Part shown: piece after piece, positions 1 through 7,492 of the stretch | How positions within the stretch are numbered: position 1 is the stretch's first letter | Layout: each line of letters opens with the position of its first letter | DNA from: CALDUY01 sp046350255 | GTDB lineage: Bacteria > Planctomycetota > Planctomycetia > Gemmatales > Gemmataceae | Length of the DNA: 64,000 bases | NCBI GenBank assembly: GCA_046350255.1 | Contig: JAXMAV010000021.1 | Coordinates: 62,001-126,000 of the forward strand | Direction of reading: 5' to 3' | Made by a program: the position numbers and the translations under genes | The notes under the pieces: model-generated | Database searches by the model: none | What the model saw: only the letters and a program-made list of their open reading frames with translations | Told to the model about the DNA's origin: nothing

Positions 1-248
1 GTGCGGCATGGTCCGGGATGGGCGAATTGATGTGAACCGCATCGACGTTGGGATCCTTCAATAGCTGGTCGAAGTCGGTGTAGCGCGGCGGGATGCCGTA
101 GCGGTCGCCGCACTTGTCCAGTTCGGCGCTTGTTCCGGCGGCAGATGGCGTACATCTCGGCGTTGGGGTGCGCCTGGTAGATGGGAATGAACTCGGCTCC
201 GAAACCCAGGCCGACAATGGCCACTCGTACTTTCTTGCCCGATGCCAT
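1..248 (-). pseudogene. Gfo/Idh/MocA-family oxidoreductase, N-terminal part, frameshifted and cut by the window edge
   Basis: The reading frame opens with MASGKKVRVAIVGLGFGAEF, a Rossmann-type nucleotide-binding start (GLGFGAEF) typical of Gfo/Idh/MocA dehydrogenases. After about residue 40 (AEMYAICRRNK) the frame is lost. A one-base correction near position 128 restores the expected continuation (AELDKCGDRYGIPPRYTDF, then LLKDPNVDAVHINSPIPDHA), which is the normal second half of this domain. The ATG at 246-248 is preceded by AGGGAG. The rest of the gene lies to the left of the window. Seen: one frameshift. Inferred: it could be a sequencing or assembly error as easily as a real lesion, because the next gene is also full of indels. 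The substrate cannot be told from this fragment. Confidence 0.75.
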
Positions 249-413
249 GAGATCGCTCCCTGTGGAGAGGCGGGATGGATTGCGATAGTGAGGGGAGCAT
301 AGGCGCGAACGCCATCATCGGCAAGCGATGCATCGTGTTCCAACGATTCAGGGCGAGGCTGGTCTCCCCGGAGGAAGTCCTGCCTCGCCCTGTTCGGGGC
401 GTGGCTCAGACGA

Positions 414-1208
414 TCAGGTGGGCTGAATCCCCGTGAGACCCCGCTTCCCCTTCTGGCGCGGAGGCCGGCTGGGTTCGCTCCGCGCCGACTCCAGCACCAC
501 CGGCGAGTAGCTCTGCCAGTTCTGCAGAGGTAAGAGCGCAACGCCGATCAACACCAGCTGACTGATCCAGAACCAGCGGCACAGGGCCACCAGGGCGTTG
601 TTGAAGCCGTAGGCGTGCAACCCGATGCCCAGCTGATTGGTACCGAACCACGACCACATGGTGATCATGTTGCCGACGATGGCCAGCGTGGCCATTCCGC
701 GATCCTTGATCATGCCGCCCCAGCGAGCGTGCAGGATCAGCGCGTTCATGATCACGATGAGTAGCGCTCCATTCTCCTTGGGATCCCAGCCCCAGAAGCG
801 CCCCCACGACTGATCGGCCCAGATGCCGCCCAGCACGGTGCCGACGAAGCTGAACAGCATCGCGAAGCAAATCGTGCCGTAGATCATCCAGGTGACCACC
901 TTGCGCGACTCGTCGGTGAAGCCGAACTGCTGTAACGAATAAGCCGACAGGGGTAGCCCCGGAGAACCGGTGGTGCTGGTGCGCTGCATCCGTTCGAGCA
1001 GCAGATGAATCGCGTAACCAACCGCACCGAGTAACACCAGGCCACTCAGGATGCGCACGGGCCACTCGAGGATGGCCTCTTTCCGTGCCAGGTACCACAG
1101 CCCATAGATCAACCCGATGGCCACGGTGGCAGCCAGGAGGTTGGCGGCCAGGCTGGCCAGGAATAAGGTCACCGCGCGTCCCACGCTGAGCGGACCACCA
1201 GACTTCAA
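414..1208 (-). CDS. CcsA C-terminal fragment with WWD-type haem-handling signature
   Basis: This third open piece of ccsA has 264 residues. It has several membrane helices (residues 9-40, 50-70, 105-130, 150-165, 190-240) and the family signature WGRFWGWDPKENGALLIVIM at about residues 135-154. CcsA and CcmC-type proteins use this tryptophan-rich segment to present haem to the synthase active site on the outer face of the membrane. The downstream line NQLGIGLHAYGF contains a conserved histidine of the kind that ligates haem. The stop is TGA at 414-416. The frame upstream continues as VAEVLNG into KSGGPLSVGR if one T of the TTT near 1208 is removed, so this is not an independent gene. Confidence 0.6.
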   Translation of the reverse strand: MKSGGPLSVGRAVTLFLASLAANLLAATVAIGLIYGLWYLARKEAILEWPVRILSGLVLLGAVGYAIHLLLERMQRTSTTGSPGLPLSAYSLQQFGFTDESRKVVTWMIYGTICFAMLFSFVGTVLGGIWADQSWGRFWGWDPKENGALLIVIMNALILHARWGGMIKDRGMATLAIVGNMITMWSWFGTNQLGIGLHAYGFNNALVALCRWFWISQLVLIGVALLPLQNWQSYSPVVLESARSEPSRPPRQKGKRGLTGIQPT

Positions 1209-1213
1209 ACCCG

Positions 1214-1672
1214 TTAAGCACCTCGGCTACCAGCATCATCCACAGGTAGAGAATGCCAAACGCCCCGGCGACGAAGGTGGCCGAGTAGCCGATGGTAACA
1301 GTCGACGTGGGTTGCCAGCCAGAAGTTGGTGTCTAGGACGGCCTGCATCATCTCGAGGGGTATCGCCGGATCCACCGAGGTAAGTACGAGCAGAGTGGAA
1401 AACCTGGTCAGCCCAGCCACGGCGGTCGCCAGGGCATTGCGGAACTTGGCTTCGAGGAAGACACAGAAGATCACGCAGGCCCAGCCGATGAACACGGCCG
1501 AGGAGTACAGGTTGGTCACCGGAGGCCGAGATTGTACCCACATACGAGCAGCAGCCGCCCAGGTATGCACCAGCAACACCAGCAACATGAGCCAGAAGGC
1601 AAAGCGGTTCACCACCTGGTCCGGCCACAGCCAGGAGATGCACGCCGCCAGAAACACGATCACGTACAGCAC
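1214..1672 (-). CDS. CcsA middle fragment (frame-disrupted)
   Basis: This second open piece of ccsA begins with hydrophobic helices (MLYVIVFLAACISWLW, then FAFWLMLLVLLVHTWAAAA). It carries the region WVQSRPPVTNLYSSAVFIGW, where the 'PVTNLYSS' motif is common in planctomycete and other CcsA proteins. It stays in frame to NFWLATHV, which normally leads into a conserved VTVT-type helix. In this reading the frame is lost there, and a one-base shift near 1285 gives TIGYSATFVAGAFGILYLWM. The ATG at 1672 is an internal methionine and probably not a real start. Confidence 0.55.
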   Translation of the reverse strand: MLYVIVFLAACISWLWPDQVVNRFAFWLMLLVLLVHTWAAAARMWVQSRPPVTNLYSSAVFIGWACVIFCVFLEAKFRNALATAVAGLTRFSTLLVLTSVDPAIPLEMMQAVLDTNFWLATHVDCYHRLLGHLRRRGVWHSLPVDDAGSRGA

Positions 1673-2775
1673 CGAGCAGCGGTAGAACGGCGCGAAGGCG
1701 TTGAACCCTGCCTCCAGCCCGGCGGTCGAAGCCTCCTTCGGGAGGACCTCGGCGACATGCTTCTGATACTGTTCGAGCTGGCCTGGTTGAAATAAGCCGG
1801 CTCAGCCGCGCGTGTAGTAGGCCACCAGGTTGGCAAACTCCGGGCCGACGTCGAGGCACTGTCCGCACCCGGTTTCTCCTTCTCCACCTCCGCCAGAGCC
1901 TCGGGCAGAACGCGCCAGTCGCCCCCCTTCGTTGCCGGGGCCACCAGGTGCAACGTCTCGGCGTCTCCGCGGGCCAGGCCCACATAGAGCTCGACGCGCT
2001 TGAACAGTTCGTAAGCCTTCTGATCGTACACCGACCGATCCTTGGCCTTCAGCTTGTTGGCCCGCCGAGCTTCGCGCTCGAGCTGTCCCAGGCGCGGCAG
2101 GAACTCATCGTAGCTGTAGCGGAACCCCTCGCGCGCCTCCAGCCCCAGGAGAGCCAGCACCTCGTCGTTGTCGATGCGGAAGACCTTGTACGGCGTGCCA
2201 TATGGCGCAAAGGTGATGTGCCCCCGAATCTGCGAGGCCAGCTCAGCCAGGGCCCGGTCGTTCTCGGTCAGGTCAGGTGCATCGGGCCCTACCAGCTCCG
2301 CTGCCTGCTTCATCAGATCCTTCAGGCGATCGGGGCCGGCCTGCTTGTAGAGTTCCCGGAAGCTGAACACCACGCCCTTGGCCTTGTCCAGCCCCAGGCT
2401 CTGCCTCAGCGCCTCGTTGTCGATGCGATAGGCCGGCACGTCGTGTGATTCACCGGGGAATGGGTCATCCTGGTCGCGATGATGGCGATACTGGGCGGTC
2501 ATCACCTCCAGCAGCCACTTCGTCGCCGGTTGGGTTTCTCCCTTGTCGTCCTTGTACTCCTGACGTCCGCTCAGCACCATCAGGCTCACCCGGGCCAGCG
2601 TGTCGATCGGTTTGACCCGACCATTGTCCACGACCGGCAGCCGGCCAAACTCCTCGAGTTTGAAGGCGCCTTCTGCGTCGGGGTGCCCGACCAGTCCCAT
2701 TAACAGGTAACACCCCGCGAACAGTCCGACCGCTGCCGCGTAGATCCAGGCGGCCTTGCTCCCATGCTGGTTCAC
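1660..2775 (-). CDS. CcsA N-terminal fragment (frame-disrupted)
   Basis: This is the first open piece of the broken ccsA. It starts at the GTG that overlaps the resB stop. Residues 9-28 form one membrane helix, followed by a soluble region (FKLEEFGRLPVVDNGRVKPI, then DTLARVSLMVLSGRQ) of the kind that precedes the CcsA core in planctomycetes. The protein is believable up to about residue 303 (EVEKEKPGAD). The last 70 residues of the open frame (rich in S, R and T) are out-of-frame translation. In the neighbouring frame the sequence continues as CLDVGPEFANLVAYYTRG, then after two more shifts LEQYQKHVAEVLPKEA. Confidence 0.6.
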   Translation of the reverse strand: MNQHGSKAAWIYAAAVGLFAGCYLLMGLVGHPDAEGAFKLEEFGRLPVVDNGRVKPIDTLARVSLMVLSGRQEYKDDKGETQPATKWLLEVMTAQYRHHRDQDDPFPGESHDVPAYRIDNEALRQSLGLDKAKGVVFSFRELYKQAGPDRLKDLMKQAAELVGPDAPDLTENDRALAELASQIRGHITFAPYGTPYKVFRIDNDEVLALLGLEAREGFRYSYDEFLPRLGQLEREARRANKLKAKDRSVYDQKAYELFKRVELYVGLARGDAETLHLVAPATKGGDWRVLPEALAEVEKEKPGADSASTSARSLPTWWPTTRAAEPAYFNQASSNSIRSMSPRSSRRRLRPPGWRQGSTPSRRSTAARCCT

Positions 2776-4109
2776 GATGCTTTCCTCCGATTCAGGAAGG
2801 TCGCCAGAGTCAGGCCAAAGTGGACCGCCATCCCCAGAGTGACGATGGCACAGGAGAAGTAAGGCATCAGCCAGGCGGGGTTGCGCACCACCTGCAGCAC
2901 GGTCCCGGTGTTACCCGGGAAGAACCCAGACTGGTAGAATGTCTCGCCCCGATACCGGAGGGGGTTGTTCATGTAGATCTTGTACTCGCGCCGCTCGCCT
3001 TCCACCCCGGTCAGGCTGATCAGACTCGAGTAATCCTTGGGCTTGTCCGTCCCCAGGTACTTCTCGTGGGTGAATTGCTTCAGGGTGATGGCGTAGTCCT
3101 TGTACTCGCGCTTCGGACGCAGGTCCACCTCGTAGGTGATGCCGTCCAACTGCACAGTTTGGGGATCGAACTCGACCTGGCGGAACACCTGGTTGGGGTA
3201 GTACCACAGCGACAAAAACTGCTCGCCGAGATTCTCTTTGGATTCCTTGGGGAAAAACGCCACGCGCACGGCCGGGTAGTCGGCCCGCGCCTCGGCATCC
3301 ACACCCGACGCCTCGGCTTCGATGGATACCCCATAGGTGCGCCCATCGAGCGCCATGCGCGGATTGGGCACCTCGCCCCCATGGCCCGGCTCGATCAGCG
3401 ACGAGTTCTTCCAGTACGACAGCACCTCGATGTCGAACGGCAGTTTCTCGTGGCTGATCCGCTGCTGCCCCTGGCGCAGCAGGCTACCCGGAACCACCAC
3501 CACCTGCACTTTGCTGGGATCCTCCCGATCGGGCGTGGTGATAGCCAGCTCGACATGATCGTTCAGATCGATGAAGTTGACCGTCTCGCCCTGGGCGATG
3601 GCCATGCGAGCCTCGACGGCGAAGAGCCCCGTAAACAGTTCGCCCAGCATCAGGACAATCAGCCCCGCGTGAATCAGCAGGATGCCGCTTCGCTTCCAGC
3701 TGATCTTGAAGCGCACCAGGTGCGCGGCCAGAAGGTTGGCCAGCAGCAGAGCGCCCACCGTCCATCCAGCCGGAAAAGGAAAGGAGCCGGCCACGTGCAG
3801 GTTCTTGGGTAGCCAGAAAAAGACCTGGCCGAACTGCACCAGTAGTTGCACCGGCACCCAGACCCACCACCAGCGGAAGTACTGCTTCATCACCGTGCCG
3901 ATGCCGTTGTCTATCTGCGCCATGGTGCCAAAGAACACCAGCAGCAGCGACAGCACGAACAGGAACACGGTCAACCGCAGAGAGGCCAGCGGCCGCAGGA
4001 AGGAATGGTAGATCCACGGTTCGCGGGGAGAGCGCACCACAGGTTGACTCTGCGCGGCCGAGGGAAGTGAACCTCCGCTCGGCGCAGTTTGCACGGACGT
4101 ATTACTCAT
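2772..4109 (-). CDS. resB: Cytochrome c biogenesis protein ResB (CcsB)
   Basis: This 445-residue protein is the ResB/Ccs1 partner of CcsA in System II cytochrome c maturation, which joins haem to apocytochromes outside the cytoplasmic membrane. Features seen: an N-terminal helix after a conserved 'LASLRLTVFLF' motif (residues 42-60), further helices at about 110-130 and 137-165, a long exported domain (about 170-410) and a final helix (about 412-435). ResB proteins share this layout with a large periplasmic domain. Its stop overlaps the ccsA start by four bases, so the two are probably translated together. A lipoprotein and a small membrane protein lie just upstream on the same strand. The gene is intact, unlike ccsA immediately downstream. 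Confidence 0.88.
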   Translation of the reverse strand: MSNTSVQTAPSGGSLPSAAQSQPVVRSPREPWIYHSFLRPLASLRLTVFLFVLSLLLVFFGTMAQIDNGIGTVMKQYFRWWWVWVPVQLLVQFGQVFFWLPKNLHVAGSFPFPAGWTVGALLLANLLAAHLVRFKISWKRSGILLIHAGLIVLMLGELFTGLFAVEARMAIAQGETVNFIDLNDHVELAITTPDREDPSKVQVVVVPGSLLRQGQQRISHEKLPFDIEVLSYWKNSSLIEPGHGGEVPNPRMALDGRTYGVSIEAEASGVDAEARADYPAVRVAFFPKESKENLGEQFLSLWYYPNQVFRQVEFDPQTVQLDGITYEVDLRPKREYKDYAITLKQFTHEKYLGTDKPKDYSSLISLTGVEGERREYKIYMNNPLRYRGETFYQSGFFPGNTGTVLQVVRNPAWLMPYFSCAIVTLGMAVHFGLTLATFLNRRKAS

Positions 4110-4129
4110 CGGCGACTCCGATAGGAATC

Positions 4130-5170
4130 TCAGCGAAGGGTCACAGACTTCAGGAAGGATTCAAACTTGTCCTTGTTGGCCTCGACGACGTTGTTTGGCC
4201 CGCGAAGTTTGAAGAACCAGGTTCGGCCATCGGTTTCCAGCCAGACCACCAGCGAACGTGCACCCGGCCCAGTCAGGTCCAGGTACCTGGCCTCGACGCC
4301 AGCCACGGTGATGGGGCGCGCCTGCAGTTTGGGAAGGTCGATATCTCCCAGCGCGCCCAGCCCCACCTCCTGGCGCCAGCGGTTGACGTTGGCAAGCAGG
4401 CCGCCTGGCATGGCACCGTTCAGCGGCGTGACAAGCAGCCGGGCCGTCTGCTCGCCTTCACCCATGCTGAACGCGGCTGCGGCAATGGCGCTGCCCTCCA
4501 CTTCCTTCCACCCCGCCGGAACCTGATATTTGATCGGCTTTTCTCGCGAGGGCGGCCGGGTTTTCGGCCCGGCACCCATCCCGGCGGGCGGCGCCATGCG
4601 CGACGCATCGGGACGTTCCACCCCGGGGCCTCGCATGTCCACCAACGTCACTTCCAGTGGACCCACCTTTTTGGTGGTGACCACGCGCGGCAGCGCCCGT
4701 CCACTGATGGGTCCCAGCCCCAGATCAATACGGCGCCACCGATCGACATTGGGTTTCAGCGCAGCCTTGCCATCCAGGCGCGAGATGGCGATTTCCGGCC
4801 GGCCGATCCCCTCGGGACGCAGGGTGGCCACGCGGTTCTTGTTCTCTCGATCTTCCTTCCAGTTGGGCGGCACCTTCCACCCCACCTCTTCACGGAGTTT
4901 GTCGCTGGCCTGGAAGGAATTAACGAGCTGCACGAAGGCCGGCTCGACCATCTCAATGATGTCGTGCCGCCCCACCAGTTTGAAGAACCAGGTCGATTCG
5001 CCAGCCGGCACGACGGCCACCAGCAACCGCGTGTTCCCACTGCCAATATCATCCCCGGAGCGCGGCACGGAGTACGACGAGATCTCGTCTGCTTGACATC
5101 CCGCCAGACTCAGCAGGACCGCCGCCGTCACCACGACTCGGAGAGTGAGACGAGCAAGGCGCGACTTCAT
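4130..5170 (-). CDS. Duplicated-domain lipoprotein of the cytochrome c maturation operon
   Basis: I do not recognise a named family. The N-terminus is a lipoprotein signal with the lipobox LSLAGC, so the protein should be lipid-anchored outside the cytoplasmic membrane. The body contains two related modules. Each has a 'VPxxWKE' start, an 'NVxRWRxxxGLG' middle and a 'DxxGPG' end. The phrase TWFFKL occurs near residue 60 and again near residue 320. I place the start at ATG 5170 rather than 5191 because the shorter form gives a clean positive-hydrophobic-LAGC signal. It lies 20 bp upstream of resB on the same strand, so a role linked to cytochrome c assembly or to a redox protein is an inference from context only. 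Confidence 0.7.
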   Translation of the reverse strand: MKSRLARLTLRVVVTAAVLLSLAGCQADEISSYSVPRSGDDIGSGNTRLLVAVVPAGESTWFFKLVGRHDIIEMVEPAFVQLVNSFQASDKLREEVGWKVPPNWKEDRENKNRVATLRPEGIGRPEIAISRLDGKAALKPNVDRWRRIDLGLGPISGRALPRVVTTKKVGPLEVTLVDMRGPGVERPDASRMAPPAGMGAGPKTRPPSREKPIKYQVPAGWKEVEGSAIAAAAFSMGEGEQTARLLVTPLNGAMPGGLLANVNRWRQEVGLGALGDIDLPKLQARPITVAGVEARYLDLTGPGARSLVVWLETDGRTWFFKLRGPNNVVEANKDKFESFLKSVTLR

Positions 5171-5305
5171 AGGAAGAAATCCCCTGGGCATGGCTTGTGG
5201 GCGGGAAGGATACTTGACGAGTGGGCGTTGGCAGGTGGGATAGCATCTTCAGTGTCTCTGGCTCGGAGAGCCAACGCAAGAGGAAAACTGCATCCCACTG
5301 ATGAA

Positions 5306-5644
5306 TCATTCCGCAGGCGGTTTGTCCTGCGGAGGTGCCTGAAACTCTCCTGGCGCGGTCGGTTTCTGGGAAAAGTCAAAGGTCGGGTCGTACTCGCCGG
5401 GTCGCTCGTGCTGACGGGCCTGGCGTAACCGTTCTTCGTGGTTTTGCTGAAGCGCCGCCTGCTCGGCCTTGTGGACCTTTGCCGAGTACCAGCGCGACAG
5501 ATTCCAGCCGGCCAGCACGAGAAATAACCATCCTGCCGAGACGTTCAGCCCGCGGATGGTGAACGGCTTTTCTCCCGAGTATAACTCGTAGCCAAATAGG
5601 CCGACCGCTCCGGCGAGCCACAACGTGCCAAACAGAAAGTTCAT
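5306..5644 (-). CDS. Small two-helix membrane protein, first gene of the cytochrome c maturation operon
   Basis: This 112-residue protein has two membrane segments (NFLFGTLWLAGAVGLFGYEL and, after a short loop, SAGWLFLVLAGWNLSRWY). A charged, proline-rich cytoplasmic or exported tail rich in Q, E and R follows. The start at ATG 5644 (MNFLFG) is preferred over the upstream ATG at 5665 because GGGAGAG sits about 12 bases before it and the longer form adds a cysteine-containing leader with no clear ribosome site. No named family is recognised. It is the leftward operon's first visible gene, 135 bp upstream of the lipoprotein gene. Confidence 0.6.
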   Translation of the reverse strand: MNFLFGTLWLAGAVGLFGYELYSGEKPFTIRGLNVSAGWLFLVLAGWNLSRWYSAKVHKAEQAALQQNHEERLRQARQHERPGEYDPTFDFSQKPTAPGEFQAPPQDKPPAE

Positions 5645-5782
5645 GGCTGAGCACTCTCCCGCCAAACCTGGTGACGCTTAATTCTATAGAACCCGCCCAG
5701 GTTCGGGATGGGCATTCTCTCGCCGGATTAGCGCGCTCGACGTACCATGCCCAGATCCCTTCCCTCCTACCCAGGTGCCTCC

Positions 5783-6508
5783 ATGTCCACCGTCTCCCCG
5801 TCTGTTCTGGCCGAGTTACGAAAGTTCGACACCCCCACCATTTGTAACGTCGTCGAACTCTTCGACCGCTATCCGCGCACCGCAGGATACATGGATGGCC
5901 GCATCATGGCCTGTTACCCCAAACTACCTCCCATGGTAGGATTCGCCAGCACAGCGACGTTTCGGTCCGCCGCGCCGCCCCGGTTGGGCAACGCCTATGC
6001 CGGTCTCGACCAGCAGGTGGCCGCCTTCGCCGAACTGCCCGGGCCGGCCGTCGTGGTGTTCCAGGATCTCGACCACCCGCCGGCCGCTGCCACCTTTGGC
6101 GAGGTGATGTGTACCACCTACAAGGCGTTCGGAGCCGCGGGGCTCATTACCTCTGGCGCGGGCCGCGATCTCGATCAGGTGGAGGTGCTCGACTTCCCCT
6201 GCTTCACCAGTGGCACCATCTGCGCGCATGGGTACTGTCACATTCCGTCCGTCCATGTCCCGGTCCATGTCGGCGGCATCACCATCCATCCGGGAGATCT
6301 GGTGCACGGCGATCGGAATGGCGTGACGACGATCCCCATCGAGATCGCCAGCGAGGTGGGCCCCGCCTGCGCCGAGCTAGCCCGCGCCGAAGCAGTAGTG
6401 CTCGATTATCTCCGGGCTGGCAACGTCACGGTGCGCGGATTTGCCGAGGCTCGCAACGAGTGCAAGGCGATGATCGATGCGCTCGCGCGTCGCTTGAAGA
6501 AGGGGTGA
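5783..6508 (+). CDS. RraA-like / HMG-aldolase-fold protein
   Basis: The 241-residue protein has the RraA fold signatures: SGAGRDLDQVEVLDFPCF (the GxxRDxxx loop, residues about 132-149) and HPGDLVHGDRNGVTTIP (the GDxxxxDxxGV metal-site loop, about 171-187). Members include 4-hydroxy-4-methyl-2-oxoglutarate/oxaloacetate aldolases and the RNase E inhibitor RraA, plus many sugar-acid-linked proteins of unknown substrate. Retention of the R-D pair and the D of the second loop suggests an aldolase or decarboxylase rather than a purely regulatory protein, but the substrate is not shown. I chose ATG 5783 (MSTVSPSV) over 5747 because the family begins shortly before 'FDTPTICNV'. It stands alone between a leftward operon and lexA. 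Confidence 0.75.
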   Translation: MSTVSPSVLAELRKFDTPTICNVVELFDRYPRTAGYMDGRIMACYPKLPPMVGFASTATFRSAAPPRLGNAYAGLDQQVAAFAELPGPAVVVFQDLDHPPAAATFGEVMCTTYKAFGAAGLITSGAGRDLDQVEVLDFPCFTSGTICAHGYCHIPSVHVPVHVGGITIHPGDLVHGDRNGVTTIPIEIASEVGPACAELARAEAVVLDYLRAGNVTVRGFAEARNECKAMIDALARRLKKG

Positions 6509-6659
6509 GGCAGGGATAGGTGGGTAAGGGTCGGCCTGGCATTCCATACGGCCCGGCACGGCCCCACATAGCTGTTCGACGCAAGGATTGCTTCCTGCGT
6601 CGGACATGCCTGGTGAGAGTTCATGCGCAACTGGGCCGCAGAGGCAAGTAGCATCCGCC

Positions 6660-7277
6660 TTATCGGCAGCGGCGGAGTACACCGACGAGGACGCCTAGAA
6701 TCCGGGTGTCGCTGCTGGGATCGACCTCGATGGGGGCCATGGTGTCGTTGCTGGGCTGCAGGATGATCCGGTCGCCCTGGTGGTAGAACCGCTTGAGCGT
6801 GACCTCGTTATCGACCATCGCCACCACGCGCTCGCCGTTCTCGGCATTCTCCTGGCGACGGATGACCACGTAGTCGCCGTCATCGATGTGGTCCTGGATC
6901 ATCGAGTGCCCCTTGACACGCAGGGCAAAGTGATCCGGCCCGCAGAACAGATCAGCAAAGTTGAGCCGATCTTCGGAAGCGAGCGCCGCAATCGGCTGGC
7001 CGGCAGCCACCGCCCCCATCAGTGGAAGCTCCGGAGCTGGCGCCATCGGTGGACGATAATCGATCAGCTGAATGGCCCGGGCCGACTGCTCCTCGCGCTG
7101 AATGAGCCCCTTCTTCACCAGCGCGTTGAGATGGCACATCACCCCGTTGGGCGACTTGATCTCGAAGGCCAGCCCGATCTCCCGGACAGTTGGCGGGTAA
7201 CCCCGGGTCTCGATCTTGTCGCGGATAAAGTCGTAGATCTCTTTCTGACGTTCCGTCAAGCTACTTACACTGGCCAC
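6660..7277 (-). CDS. lexA: LexA repressor
   Basis: This 205-residue protein is full length for LexA, the SOS-response repressor that cleaves itself when RecA filaments form. The N-terminal winged helix-turn-helix runs over about residues 1-70 (LTERQKEIYDFIRDKI, then GYPPTVREIGLAF). The self-cleavage site is the Ala-Gly in VAAGQPI (about residue 92). The catalytic dyad is Ser in GHSMI (about 126) and Lys in VTLKRFY (about 163). The start codon is GTG at 7277, with AAGGAG six bases upstream. It is transcribed away from trpD, and the spacer holds a short palindrome over a possible promoter. Intact and very probably functional. Confidence 0.95.
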   Translation of the reverse strand: MASVSSLTERQKEIYDFIRDKIETRGYPPTVREIGLAFEIKSPNGVMCHLNALVKKGLIQREEQSARAIQLIDYRPPMAPAPELPLMGAVAAGQPIAALASEDRLNFADLFCGPDHFALRVKGHSMIQDHIDDGDYVVIRRQENAENGERVVAMVDNEVTLKRFYHQGDRIILQPSNDTMAPIEVDPSSDTRILGVLVGVLRRCR

Positions 7278-7372
7278 GTGACGCTCCTTTGTGTTCGGAG
7301 TGGACCGGCTGCTAGAATCACCCAGGGGCCCGGGCTACGGCCGGCTTCCCATATGCGTTCACCATGTATGGA

Positions 7373-7403
7373 AGTATATTAAGAGTATTAGACGCCTGTA
7401 CAG
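7373..7403 (-). promoter_or_regulatory. Candidate lexA promoter with overlapping palindromic operator
   Basis: On the minus strand TATACT (7373-7378) is a five-of-six match to a -10 box. Seventeen bases upstream, where a -35 box would sit, is the perfect 8-bp palindrome CTGTACAG (7396-7403). An operator over the -35 of lexA would suit autoregulation. The palindrome resembles a collapsed CTGT...ACAG half-site pair, but the LexA motif of this group is not known to me. This is inference from position and symmetry. Confidence 0.3.
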
Positions 7404-7492
7404 AGTGAAAGACGGTTTTTCTCTTCTCCCTGGTTTTTCCAGGCAGGCAGGGTAGGGAGAACCGGAAAAATGGGTCGGGGAGAGAAAGGCGC

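Larger units (their letters stand above)
414..2775 (-). pseudogene. ccsA: Cytochrome c biogenesis protein CcsA, broken by about five frameshifts
   Basis: One long CcsA-type gene is read here in successive pieces. CcsA is the multi-helix haem-handling subunit of the System II (Ccs) cytochrome c synthase, working with ResB/CcsB in the cytoplasmic membrane. The start is GTG at 2775, with GGAGGAAAG just upstream inside resB, and its GTGA overlaps the resB stop, which implies translational coupling. The N-terminal part has one membrane segment and a long soluble region. The C-terminal part holds the tryptophan-rich CcsA signature WGRFWGWDPKE. The frame changes near 1860, 1805, 1780, 1285 and 1195; moving one base each time restores a continuous protein. 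Several of these sites look like simple single-base indels, for example in TTT near 1208. Whether the gene is dead or only badly sequenced cannot be decided here. Confidence 0.8.

Noticed and set aside
4067..5428. 453-codon open frame on the plus strand
   Set aside because: It runs antisense through the lipoprotein gene, whose lipobox and duplicated motifs show that the minus strand is the real one.
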